This document shows, one piece after another, positions 17,840 to 25,518 of a DNA stretch of 41,551 bases. The notes under the pieces are model-generated. The model ran no database searches. It was not told the origin of the DNA and saw nothing but the letters and a program-made list of their open reading frames with translations. A program made the translations under genes and the position numbers. This DNA comes from Labilibaculum sp. (GTDB lineage: Bacteria > Bacteroidota > Bacteroidia > Bacteroidales > Marinifilaceae), in the NCBI GenBank assembly GCA_016342745.1, contig JAEINT010000027.1:1-41551 (forward strand), given 5' to 3'. Each line of letters begins with the position of its first letter. Position 1 is the first letter of the stretch.

Positions 17840-18970
17840 TTATAAGCGAGTAGCTAATTTCTTAACCATGATCTCTTTCCATGCAGAAAAAGTCCCTTGA
17901 TTGATCTGTTCTCTTGCCTCTCGAACCAACCATAGGTAAAAAGCCAGGTTATGAATACTGCAGATTTGAGAACCTAACAATTCTCCTGAATGAATTAAAT
18001 GACGAACATAGGCCTTTGAATAATTCTGATCCACAAAAGAAGTTCCGTTAGGATCAATTGGTGAAAAATCATCATGCCATTTCTTATTCTTTATGTTGAT
18101 GATGCCCTCGCTTGTGAAGATCATGCCATTTCTTCCATTTCTGGTTGGCATTACGCAATCGAACATATCAACACCTCGAGATATCGCTTCCAATATATTA
18201 ACTGGAGTTCCAACTCCCATCAAATACCTTGGTTTGTCTTCAGGTAAAACCTGATTTACTACTTCAATCATCGAATACATATCCTCAACAGGTTCGCCCA
18301 CAGCTAAACCTCCAATAGCGTATCCTTCACGATCTAACGATGCCGCATGCTCTGCTGCCTTAATTCTTAAATCATTATAAACACAACCTTGAACTATAGG
18401 AAATAATGTTTGAGAATAACCATATTTTGGTTCTGTTTCATCGAATCGTTTCACACAACGTTCTAACCAACGTTGCGTTAACTCCAACGAGTTTTTAGCA
18501 TATTCGTAGGTTGATGTTCCCGGAGGACATTCATCAAATGCCATAATGATATCGGCCCCAATAATTCTTTGGGTATCCATTACATTTTCTGGCGTAAAGA
18601 AATGCTTAGAACCATCGATATGCGATCGAAACATTGCACCTTCTTCTGTTAATTTTCGATTATCAGCTAAAGAAAACACCTGAAATCCACCACTATCTGT
18701 TAATATTGGACGCTCCCAACCATTAAATTTGTGTAGACCACCTGCTTTTTCCAAAACATCTAAACCCGGACGCAAATACAAATGATATGTATTTCCTAAT
18801 ATTATTTCGGCATTAATATCATCTCTTAACTCTCTTTGATGAACACCTTTTACAGATCCAAGAGTTCCCACTGGCATAAAAATAGGAGTTTGTATTTTCC
18901 CATGATCAGTCGTCAGTTCTCCCGTTCTTGCTGAAGACTTAGGATCTGTATTAAATAATTTAAAATCCAT
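17840..18970 (-). CDS. tgt: tRNA-guanine transglycosylase Tgt, lacking three zinc cysteines
   Basis: Tgt exchanges guanine-34 of GUN-anticodon tRNAs for the queuosine precursor preQ1. The 376-residue length is typical. Catalytic motifs are in place: TDSGGFQVFSL (Asp92), and GVDMFDCVMPTRNGRNG with the nucleophile Asp271. Where the family normally has the zinc motif CxCxxC, this protein reads NGTSFVD (residues 308-314), so the three Cys become Gly309, Ser311 and Asp314; only the fourth ligand, His340 in SIHNL, remains. I believe Bacteroidota relatives share this, but that is from memory. A promoter-like TATCTTTG lies 63 bp upstream, and the LptF/G gene follows. Confidence 0.95.
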   Translation of the reverse strand: MDFKLFNTDPKSSARTGELTTDHGKIQTPIFMPVGTLGSVKGVHQRELRDDINAEIILGNTYHLYLRPGLDVLEKAGGLHKFNGWERPILTDSGGFQVFSLADNRKLTEEGAMFRSHIDGSKHFFTPENVMDTQRIIGADIIMAFDECPPGTSTYEYAKNSLELTQRWLERCVKRFDETEPKYGYSQTLFPIVQGCVYNDLRIKAAEHAASLDREGYAIGGLAVGEPVEDMYSMIEVVNQVLPEDKPRYLMGVGTPVNILEAISRGVDMFDCVMPTRNGRNGMIFTSEGIINIKNKKWHDDFSPIDPNGTSFVDQNYSKAYVRHLIHSGELLGSQICSIHNLAFYLWLVREAREQINQGTFSAWKEIMVKKLATRL

Positions 18971-19032
18971 ATGAACTATTTTTGTTTACTTACAGACTTT
19001 CCCATTCGATCAATCTGTAAAAAATCAGGCAG

Positions 19033-19040
19033 CAAAGATA
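19033..19040 (-). promoter_or_regulatory. Candidate -7 element (TATCTTTG) of tgt
   Basis: The minus strand carries TATCTTTG, an exact consensus match 63 bp before the tgt ATG at 18970. The nearest TTG is spaced too far to be a sure -33. Confidence 0.5.
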
Positions 19041-19161
19041 CTAATTAATCTTACTCATAAGTCATTTCAATGTTTTCAAAGCAAATAATTGATAATCAGA
19101 AAAACTAAACTTCACCTTTACCATTGCCAAACTCAAACAACAATTAATCCAAGCTTCAAAA

Positions 19162-19192
19162 TTGTTATATCAGTAAGTTTCTCCTATTTTTG
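19162..19192 (+). promoter_or_regulatory. Promoter of the glycosyltransferase-sigma factor unit
   Basis: TTG (19162-19164) and TATTTTTG (19185-19192) are separated by 20 bp, a good match to the Bacteroidota -33/-7 arrangement. The gene start is 23 bp further on. Confidence 0.65.
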
Positions 19193-19214
19193 AAAAACAT
19201 AAACAAGATTAAAT

Positions 19215-20348
19215 TTGGAAACATTACTAACACTACCTACTTCCCCTTTACAATGGGCAATTCTTTCAATTTTGTTCACTTCTTTAGGCATGGAGATTTT
19301 TTACCACATCTTCTATATTCGATCCTTACGAAAGGAAAAAAATAAAAAACCAATTCAAAACACCGAGCCTTTATCAATTGTTATTTGCTCTAAAAATGAA
19401 AGTTCCTATTTGGAAGAAAATTTACCTTTATTCTTAGAACAGGATTATAAAAATTATGAAGTAATTGTGGTAAATGATGGTAGTTTTGATGATACAGAAA
19501 CAATACTGGCACAATACCAATTAAAATACCCTCATTTAAGAACAACAAAAATTCCCGTTGATGAGAAATTTCATCACAATAAGAAATTAGCCATTACCAT
19601 TGGAATAAAAGCAGCAAAAAACGAACATCTTATTTTTAGTAGCATACGCAACAAACCATCTGGCAACAATTGGTTAAAGACACTTATGAGATCGTGGGAT
19701 AAAGGTGTTATAATGGGTTATGCAAATTTCGAAAACAAAAAAGGATTTCTTCACAACTTCTTAAAATTCGATTTACTATTAAAGAGCATTAAAAGTTCCA
19801 GCTTTGCTTTATCGGGTAATCCACATTCTGGAAATGGAAACAACCTAGGCTATAAAAAAGCTGATTTTTTCAGAAACAAAGGATTTGCAAAACAAGCTCA
19901 TTTTGAAGCTGGCTATGATCATTTAATGGTTCAACAATTGGGGAAGTTATCTGGAAACTCTGTCTGTAATCATCCTAATGCTAAAGTAAACCTATGTTCT
20001 GAAAACAAATTAGAACAATGGACAGAAATTAATCAACAATATTACAAGTGCAGAAAATACTTCTCAAGAAAAACCAAGCTAATTATTGATACAGAAGCAT
20101 TAAGTAAAGTCATTTTTTATTCCTTTTTCATTTACGCCCTATTCTTCACAGACTTATACATATTTCTGGCATTTGCTTTTTTTCTACGAACAATATCTAT
20201 AATAAGCTTCACTAAAATATGCACAAGCCATTTGAAGGAAGAAAATTTATTTTTATCTTCGTGTATATATGACATTTTTGTACTATTTTCAAGATTATAT
20301 TTTTTGTGTACAAATTTCATTTTCAGTAAACGCAACCAATGGAAATAA
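19215..20348 (+). CDS. Divergent family 2 glycosyltransferase-like membrane protein, probably catalytically altered
   Basis: The 377-residue protein starts at a TTG, as no ATG fits before the first membrane segment (about residues 12-34). The GT-A nucleotide-binding start is intact: PLSIVICSKNESSYLEENLP and EVIVVNDGSFDDT (52-94). The KKLAITIGIKAAKNE segment (123-137) also matches family members. However, the metal-binding motif expected as DADC after it reads SSIRNK (142-147). The acidic GDDD motif expected later reads AGYDH (232-236), and the (K/Q)RRH-type motif is also not recognisable. C-terminal membrane segments lie at about 298-330 and 345-370. The last 10 bp overlap the sigma factor gene. 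Activity on sugar is doubtful; the role is unknown. Confidence 0.75.
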   Translation: METLLTLPTSPLQWAILSILFTSLGMEIFYHIFYIRSLRKEKNKKPIQNTEPLSIVICSKNESSYLEENLPLFLEQDYKNYEVIVVNDGSFDDTETILAQYQLKYPHLRTTKIPVDEKFHHNKKLAITIGIKAAKNEHLIFSSIRNKPSGNNWLKTLMRSWDKGVIMGYANFENKKGFLHNFLKFDLLLKSIKSSSFALSGNPHSGNGNNLGYKKADFFRNKGFAKQAHFEAGYDHLMVQQLGKLSGNSVCNHPNAKVNLCSENKLEQWTEINQQYYKCRKYFSRKTKLIIDTEALSKVIFYSFFIYALFFTDLYIFLAFAFFLRTISIISFTKICTSHLKEENLFLSSCIYDIFVLFSRLYFLCTNFIFSKRNQWK

Positions 20349-20953
20349 ATCCTAATCTCTCAGAGAAAGCTCAACACGATTACAGGCTTGTTTTATCTGC
20401 CATTAGTGGTACACAAAAAGCATATGAAGAGCTTTTTAAAAGATACAAAGACGCCATCTTCTTTATGCTATTAAAGATGGTGAACAACAAAAATGATGCA
20501 GAGGATTTAACTTTTGAAGCATTTGGGAAAGCATTCAGAAATATCAAACAATATTCACCTAAATATGCTTTTAGCACTTGGCTTTTTAAGATTGCCTCTA
20601 ACAATTGCATTGACTTTCTTAGAAAGAAAAGGGGAAATACAATTTCTATTGATGGAAAAGATAACGCTGAAAACGAAAGAGCGATTACCCTAGAATCAAA
20701 TACACTTAATCCAGAGCAAGAGTTTATCAAAGGCCAAAAAGCCAAAATAATGCGTAATGAAGTAGGCCGCTTAAAAGAGCGTTACCGCCGATTAATAGAA
20801 CTACGTTATTTTGAAGAGTTTTCTTATGATGAAATTGCCAAAGAATTAAACCTTCCAATTGGAACCGTGAAAGCTCAATTATTTAGAGCCCGAGAATTAC
20901 TTTTCAACAATCTTAAAGATTCGGAAGTGAAAATCGATAAGAAAAAGGACTAA
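20339..20953 (+). CDS. ECF-type RNA polymerase sigma factor
   Basis: The 204-residue protein has a sigma-70 region 2 (about 29-100, including NKNDAEDLTFEAFGKAFRNI and FSTWLFKIASNNCIDFLRKK) and a region 4 (about 140-190, with YEEFSYDEIAKEL-like helix-turn-helix and GTVKAQLFRAREL). Region 3 is absent, as in ECF factors. It would direct core RNA polymerase to a small regulon. Its ATG lies inside the last codons of the glycosyltransferase-like gene (10-bp overlap), suggesting translational coupling. No anti-sigma factor with the usual membrane segment lies beside it, so its control is unknown. Confidence 0.92.
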   Translation: MEINPNLSEKAQHDYRLVLSAISGTQKAYEELFKRYKDAIFFMLLKMVNNKNDAEDLTFEAFGKAFRNIKQYSPKYAFSTWLFKIASNNCIDFLRKKRGNTISIDGKDNAENERAITLESNTLNPEQEFIKGQKAKIMRNEVGRLKERYRRLIELRYFEEFSYDEIAKELNLPIGTVKAQLFRARELLFNNLKDSEVKIDKKKD

Positions 20954-21002
20954 GAACTTTGTCCAATTGATCTTTATCGTCAGTCATCTGCAAAATTTAG
21001 CT

Positions 21003-21010
21003 TATCTTTG
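21003..21010 (+). promoter_or_regulatory. Candidate -7 element (TATCTTTG) of rsmG
   Basis: TATCTTTG matches TAnnTTTG and lies 23 bp before the rsmG ATG at 21034. No TTG at 17-23 bp upstream. Confidence 0.5.
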
Positions 21011-21033
21011 CCGGGTTAAAATTTACATTTGGC

Positions 21034-21654
21034 ATGGAAATCCTTGAAAAATACTTTCCCGATTTATCGGAAGAACAAAGAGAAAAATTCTCTAAACTAA
21101 AAGATCTATACACTTTTTGGAATGATCAAATTAATGTGATTTCTCGAAAAGATATGGAATCTTTGTACGAACATCATGTACTTCACTCTTTAGCAATTGC
21201 TAAAGTGATCAATTTTACTCCTGGCACAAAAATAATGGATGTTGGAACTGGAGGTGGATTTCCTGGAATTCCTCTTGCAATTCTTTATCCTGAAACTAAT
21301 TTTTATTTGATCGATTCGATCGGAAAAAAGATAAAAGTAGTAAATGAAGTGGCCGCAGCGTTAAAACTGAGCAATGTAAAAGCTGAACAAATTAGAGTTC
21401 AGCAAGTTAAAGATAAATTTGACTTTATTGTTAGCCGCGCTGTTACTGCATTTCCAAAATTTGTGAATATGGTTCGCAAAAATAGTAAGGCCAAAGATCA
21501 AAATAGTTTACCCAATGGAATCCTTTATTTAAAGGGTGGTGATTTTCAAGATGAAATCGCTGGATACGGAAGTAGAATCAGCCTTTACGAGTGTTCAGAT
21601 TATTTCACAGAGGAGTTTTTTGAGACAAAAAAAGTGGTACACCTTGATCTTTAG
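21034..21654 (+). CDS. rsmG: 16S rRNA (guanine-N7) methyltransferase RsmG
   Basis: RsmG (GidB) methylates N7 of G527 in 16S rRNA using S-adenosylmethionine. The 206-residue protein has the family opening LSEEQREKFSKLKDLYTFWNDQINVISRKD, the SAM-binding loop MDVGTGGGFPGIPLAI (about 69-84), and DFIVSRAVTAF with the family Arg. Length is normal. It is followed by rpmH after a gap of 103 bp with its own promoter, so the two are likely separate units. Confidence 0.95.
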   Translation: MEILEKYFPDLSEEQREKFSKLKDLYTFWNDQINVISRKDMESLYEHHVLHSLAIAKVINFTPGTKIMDVGTGGGFPGIPLAILYPETNFYLIDSIGKKIKVVNEVAAALKLSNVKAEQIRVQQVKDKFDFIVSRAVTAFPKFVNMVRKNSKAKDQNSLPNGILYLKGGDFQDEIAGYGSRISLYECSDYFTEEFFETKKVVHLDL

Positions 21655-21677
21655 TGAAAATAAAGTGGCCGATCTTT

Positions 21678-21706
21678 TTGTTAGATTAAAAAAAACCCTA
21701 TTTTTG
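21678..21706 (+). promoter_or_regulatory. Promoter of rpmH
   Basis: TTG (21678-21680) and TATTTTTG (21699-21706) with an 18-bp spacer; the rpmH ATG is 52 bp further downstream. Confidence 0.65.
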
Positions 21707-21757
21707 CAATCCGAAATCAACGCATATAATAACTTTATTCGATAAAAATTTTTCGCG

Positions 21758-21916
21758 ATGAAAAGAACATTTCAACCTTCAAATAGAAAGAGAAGAAACA
21801 AACACGGATTCAGAGAGAGAATGTCATCTGTAAGTGGAAGAGCTGTATTATCACGCAGAAGAGCTAAAGGCAGAAAAAAAGTATCTGTTTCTAGTGAGCG
21901 TAGACACAAGGCTTAG
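21758..21916 (+). CDS. rpmH: 50S ribosomal protein L34
   Basis: A 52-residue, very basic protein opens [19 protein letters not shown] and contains the L34 hallmark [14 protein letters not shown], ending in SERRHKA. L34 is a small structural protein of the large ribosomal subunit. The usual partner rnpA is not next to it here; rsmG is upstream. A terminator follows at once, so it seems to be a one-gene transcript. Confidence 0.97.
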   Translation: MKRTFQPSNRKRRNKHGFRERMSSVSGRAVLSRRRAKGRKKVSVSSERRHKA

Positions 21917-21941
21917 TTTTAATTAAGCTAACGACATACAG

Positions 21942-21974
21942 AAAGTAAAGAATTTTATATTCTTTACTTTTTTG
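21942..21974 (+). terminator. rpmH terminator
   Basis: AAAGTAAAGAAT (21942-21953) pairs perfectly with ATTCTTTACTTT (21959-21970), followed by TTTT. Confidence 0.85.
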
Positions 21975-22013
21975 TATTTTATAGAATTAGCAATATTCTA
22001 TATTGATAAGATG

Positions 22014-22037
22014 GAGTTCCTAAGGAGCTCTTTTTTT
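22014..22037 (+). terminator. Second terminator downstream of rpmH
   Basis: GAGTTCC and GGAGCTC (22014-22020 with 22024-22030, one G-U pair) form a tight hairpin with a 3-nt loop and seven T residues. It lies 40 bp after the first terminator and may be a back-up or end a very short RNA. Confidence 0.75.
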
Positions 22038-22108
22038 ATGGACATTACTCAAATCAAGAATTTAGTAATGCTTTAGCTATTTTTTTTCTGTAATCTAAAA
22101 ATCTCTGC

Positions 22109-22116
22109 TATTTTTG
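22109..22116 (+). promoter_or_regulatory. Candidate -7 element (TATTTTTG) of the PASTA-rluD-ddl operon
   Basis: TATTTTTG matches TAnnTTTG, 75 bp before the first ATG at 22192. No clear -33 TTG. Confidence 0.5.
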
Positions 22117-22191
22117 TAAAATGCAAAAGCAAAGCAGTAAGTACTTTTGCAGATAGTTACCTATAAAAAAAAACAAAAGCCCACTTAGAAG

Positions 22192-23019
22192 ATGAAATCA
22201 GCAAATTTCTTCAGAAGCAAACTATTTCTAATACAAGTAGGAATTGCACTCGTTACAACCATAGCCTTGGTATGGATTACTTTATTAAGCCTTGGCTGGT
22301 ATACTCATCATGGAGAAGAGTTAAAAGTACCAGATCTCTACGGCATGAGTCTTGAGGAAGCGGACGTAAAAATTAATACTGATCATCTTCGTTATACGAT
22401 TTTTGATTCAATCTACAATTCAGATTTTGCACCTGGTACAGTTTTAGATCAGAGACCTTTTGCTGGGGCAATTGTAAAAAGAAAAAGAAATATTTTCTTA
22501 ACGATCAACTCAATGAAACCTGAGCAGGTTCGTTTTCCGAATTTGGTCGACAATTCTTTTAGACAAGCTTACGAACTATTAATTACGAATGGTTTTAAGA
22601 TTGGCAAATTAGAGTATGCTGAAAATCAATTTTTTAATTTGGTTCTATTTCCAAAATATATGGGAGATACAATTCATGCTGGAAGTATGATTGACAAAGG
22701 AGCAACAGTAGATTTAGTATTAGGAAAAGGAGCAAACCGAGGAATTATTGCACCCAACTTACTAGGCAAATCTACTGCACAGGCAAAAGAAAAAATTATT
22801 CTTTCCAATATGAACTTAGGAAAGATTACATTCGATCAAACAATAACCAATCATCTTGATTCTATTCAAGCAAAAGTCTGGAAGCAAACTCCAGCTTTTA
22901 ACGAGAATCGAAGAATTAAAGTTGGCTCAAACATCAACATCTGGCTAACCCGTGATTCTGTGAAGCTTCACCAAGCCGATTCGATAATGCAAAGACGTTT
23001 AAGCAATTTGCTTTACTAA
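22192..23019 (+). CDS. Membrane-anchored PASTA-domain protein
   Basis: The 275-residue protein has one N-terminal membrane segment (about 13-34) and then three PASTA domains (about 42-111, 112-185, 186-262), each with the typical PDLYGMSLEEA-, FPNLVDNSFRQA- or APNLLGKSTAQA-like opening. PASTA domains bind peptidoglycan fragments or beta-lactams when part of Ser/Thr kinases or penicillin-binding proteins; here no kinase or transpeptidase domain is attached. The gene leads a unit with rluD (13 bp gap) and ddl. Linkage to ddl fits a cell-wall role, though what it does is not known. Confidence 0.88.
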   Translation: MKSANFFRSKLFLIQVGIALVTTIALVWITLLSLGWYTHHGEELKVPDLYGMSLEEADVKINTDHLRYTIFDSIYNSDFAPGTVLDQRPFAGAIVKRKRNIFLTINSMKPEQVRFPNLVDNSFRQAYELLITNGFKIGKLEYAENQFFNLVLFPKYMGDTIHAGSMIDKGATVDLVLGKGANRGIIAPNLLGKSTAQAKEKIILSNMNLGKITFDQTITNHLDSIQAKVWKQTPAFNENRRIKVGSNINIWLTRDSVKLHQADSIMQRRLSNLLY

Positions 23020-23032
23020 ACAATTTTAGAAA

Positions 23033-24115
23033 ATGACTGATAAAGAACCAATAGATAATTTCAATTCGGAAGAGGATTTTGATGCAACTAAAGAACAATT
23101 CGAACATTTTCGCTTCGAAGTTGATCCTGGCCAAGCACCATTAAGAATTGATAAATTTCTGGTTGCCCGTATGATGAACTCATCTAGAAATAAAATTCAA
23201 GATGCTGCAAACAATGGTAATATTTTGGTTAATGATGTTGTGGTTAAACGAAACTACAAGATTAAACCAAACGATGTAATTACAATTGTATTAAGCTATC
23301 CTCCAAGAGAGATTGAGATTATTGCAGAAGATATTCCTCTAGACATTGTTTATGAAGACGAAGCTTTCCTTATCGTTAACAAAAAACCAGGAATGGTTGT
23401 CCATCCTTCTTACGGTCACTATACAGGAACACTTATAAATGCATTGGCTTTTCATTTACAAAATATTCCTATTTTTGATTCAAAAGATCCACGCCCAGGC
23501 TTGGTTCATCGAATTGACAAAAATACTTCGGGTATTTTAGTAATTGCTAAAACAGAAGAAGCCAAAACCAAATTAGCCCTGCAATTTTTCAACAAAACAA
23601 GTGATCGCAAATACCGCGCACTAGTTTGGGGAGATCTTGACGAAGACGAAGGAACGATTACCGGACACATAGGAAGAAATATAAGAAACAGAAAAATAAT
23701 GGATGTTTTCCCTGATGGCGAATACGGAAAACATGCAGTAACTCATTACAGAGTACTTGAAAGACTTGGCTATGTTAATTTAGTAGAATGTGTTTTAGAA
23801 ACTGGACGCACTCACCAAATTAGAGCTCACTTTAAAAGCATTGGTCATCCTCTTTTTAACGATCCAGAATATGGTGGAGATACAATTAGAAAAGGAACAA
23901 CCTTTACGAAATACAAACAGTTTGTACAAAATTGTTTTAAGATTTGTCCTAGACAAGCTCTCCATGCTAAGACATTAGGTTTTATTCACCCTGAAACTGA
24001 TGAATATATTTCATTCGAATCGGAGATTCCTGAAGATATGGCTACTCTAATCCAGAAATGGAGAGATTATACAGCTAACAGACCCATTGAAGTAGAAGAC
24101 GAAGAAGAAGATTAA
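23033..24115 (+). CDS. rluD: RluD-family 23S rRNA pseudouridine synthase
   Basis: The 360-residue enzyme has an N-terminal S4 RNA-binding domain (about 37-95: LRIDKFLVARMMNSSRNKIQ) and a pseudouridine synthase domain. The catalytic motif is GLVHRIDKNTSGILVIAK with Asp162 as nucleophile. RluD converts U1911, U1915 and U1917 of 23S rRNA. An acidic C-terminal tail (VEVEDEEED-like) ends the protein. It is the second gene of the PASTA-rluD-ddl unit, ddl beginning 16 bp later. Precise uridine targets are inferred from the family; an RluA/RluC-like specificity is possible. Confidence 0.9.
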   Translation: MTDKEPIDNFNSEEDFDATKEQFEHFRFEVDPGQAPLRIDKFLVARMMNSSRNKIQDAANNGNILVNDVVVKRNYKIKPNDVITIVLSYPPREIEIIAEDIPLDIVYEDEAFLIVNKKPGMVVHPSYGHYTGTLINALAFHLQNIPIFDSKDPRPGLVHRIDKNTSGILVIAKTEEAKTKLALQFFNKTSDRKYRALVWGDLDEDEGTITGHIGRNIRNRKIMDVFPDGEYGKHAVTHYRVLERLGYVNLVECVLETGRTHQIRAHFKSIGHPLFNDPEYGGDTIRKGTTFTKYKQFVQNCFKICPRQALHAKTLGFIHPETDEYISFESEIPEDMATLIQKWRDYTANRPIEVEDEEED

Positions 24116-24131
24116 AAATATATAATGCACA

Positions 24132-25103
24132 ATGAAAAGAACAATTGCTGTAATTGCTGGTGGTGATTCTGCCGAATTTGAAATTTCACTACAAACTGCA
24201 AATCATATATTCGCAAGTTTAGATCCAAAAAAGTACATTCCCTACTTAATAACATTAAAGGGAATGGACTGGAATGTAAAAATTGAAGATCAGAACTATC
24301 CTGTAGATAAAAATGATTTTAGCTTCACAAGAAATGGAGAAAAAGTCAAGTTTGATTTTGCATACATAGGAATTCATGGAACTCCTGGCGAAAATGGCAT
24401 TCTACAAGGATATCTTCAACTACTTAATATTCCTCATTCTACTTGCGGTGTATTAAGCAGTTCGCTTAGTTTTAACAAGCATGCATGCAATTCTTTTCTC
24501 AAGTCATACAATTTCAATATTGCCAAATCGGTATTGTTGAAAAAAGGACAGAAATTCTCATCGCCTGAAATTGAATCTTCTCTTGGAATGCCATGCTTTG
24601 TGAAACCAAATGCAGATGGATCGAGCTTTGGAATTTCAAAGGTAAAACGCGTTGAAGATTTAGAGGAAGCAATTTACAAAGCTTTTAACGAAGGAAACGA
24701 AGTTATAATAGAAGAGTTTATAGATGGCTTAGAATTTACCTGTGGATTGGTTAAAACCAAAAAGGAATCCATTATTTTTCCCGTAACAGAGGTTTTACCA
24801 AAAAAGGAATTCTTTGATTACGAAGCCAAGTACGATCCAAATATGGCAGAAGAAATTACTCCTGCTAGAATATCTGATGAACTAACCCTTCGAATTCAAA
24901 ACCTATCTTCTGATGTCTATGATGCATTAAAATGCAAGGGAATTGTTCGTGTGGATTACATGATTCGACAAGATGAAATTTTCATACTGGAAGCAAACAC
25001 AATTCCCGGAATGACAGCTAACAGTTTTATACCAAAACAAGTTGCTGCAATGAACAAAGAATTGAAAGATATTTTAAGCCTTGTAATTGAAAATGAATTT
25101 TAA
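24132..25103 (+). CDS. ddl: D-alanine-D-alanine ligase
   Basis: The 323-residue ATP-grasp enzyme joins two D-alanines for peptidoglycan precursors in the cytosol. Evidence includes the N-terminal IAVIAGGDSAEFEISLQTA, the substrate-site HGTPGENGILQGYLQLLNIPH, KPNADGSSFGISKV, the central EEFIDGLEFTCGLV, and the C-terminal magnesium-binding ILEANTIPGMTANSFIPKQ. Length is usual. It closes the unit with the PASTA gene and rluD and is followed by a terminator. Confidence 0.95.
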   Translation: MKRTIAVIAGGDSAEFEISLQTANHIFASLDPKKYIPYLITLKGMDWNVKIEDQNYPVDKNDFSFTRNGEKVKFDFAYIGIHGTPGENGILQGYLQLLNIPHSTCGVLSSSLSFNKHACNSFLKSYNFNIAKSVLLKKGQKFSSPEIESSLGMPCFVKPNADGSSFGISKVKRVEDLEEAIYKAFNEGNEVIIEEFIDGLEFTCGLVKTKKESIIFPVTEVLPKKEFFDYEAKYDPNMAEEITPARISDELTLRIQNLSSDVYDALKCKGIVRVDYMIRQDEIFILEANTIPGMTANSFIPKQVAAMNKELKDILSLVIENEF

Positions 25104-25113
25104 GGAAGCTTAA

Positions 25114-25134
25114 ACACCTGTAGGTGTGTTTTTT
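25114..25134 (+). terminator. ddl terminator
   Basis: ACACC (25114-25118) and GGTGT (25123-25127) form a short hairpin, followed by GTTTTTT, 10 bp after the ddl stop. Confidence 0.7.
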
Positions 25135-25321
25135 ATACAGAATCAGAAAAAAGAGACTATTTTATCTTTTTTTTTATTTTTTTTATTTTTTTTCATCCTC
25201 ACGAAAGCATTATAAAAAAAGGAAAGCTTATTATTTTATGAAAACAAGCCACTATTAATCAGACCTAAAATCACTTTTCATACAGAACTTTTTTGCAACT
25301 CCCGCGTAATAGAATATAGAT

Positions 25322-25416
25322 TTAATGAATTACTTATTTCGATTCATTAATTTCATAGTTAAATTTTAGGGTTAGTAATAGAACATTAAAAGGAGGCCGG
25401 GGCAGCCTCCTTTTTT
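25322..25416 (+). ncRNA. Possible small RNA 3' part: hairpin plus strong terminator
   Basis: A 9-bp stem (25322-25330 with 25342-25350) with an 11-nt loop is followed by a 10-bp terminator stem. Nothing upstream in the same transcript needs a second terminator, since ddl already has one at 25114-25134. The absence of a promoter motif keeps this weak; read-through of ddl mRNA is the plain alternative. Confidence 0.3.
25388..25416 (+). terminator. GC-rich intrinsic terminator
   Basis: AAAAGGAGGC (25388-25397) and GCCTCCTTTT (25405-25414) form a perfect 10-bp stem around CGGGGCA, running into six T residues on the plus strand. Confidence 0.85.
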
Positions 25417-25460
25417 GTGCCTTCTATTTTGTAAAATCGATCAATTTTTTCTCTTTAAAT

Positions 25461-25493
25461 AAAAAAATCCGATGAGTAATAACTCACCGGATT
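25461..25493 (-). terminator. gcvP terminator
   Basis: On the minus strand AATCCGGTGAGT pairs with ACTCATCGGATT (one G-U pair, 4-nt loop), followed by a run of T residues, 26 bp after the gcvP stop. Confidence 0.85.
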
Positions 25494-25518
25494 CCATATT
25501 CGTATTTGATTAGACTAT

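Larger units (their letters stand above)
25104..25518. other. Intergenic region, 415 bp, with three terminator-type hairpins
   Basis: After the ddl terminator comes an AT-rich stretch with no good coding frame. It contains an inverted repeat TTAATGAAT/ATTCATTAA (25322-25330 and 25342-25350), then a plus-strand GC-rich terminator (25388-25416), and last the minus-strand gcvP terminator. No TAnnTTTG motif was found for a plus-strand transcript in this gap. Confidence 0.65.
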
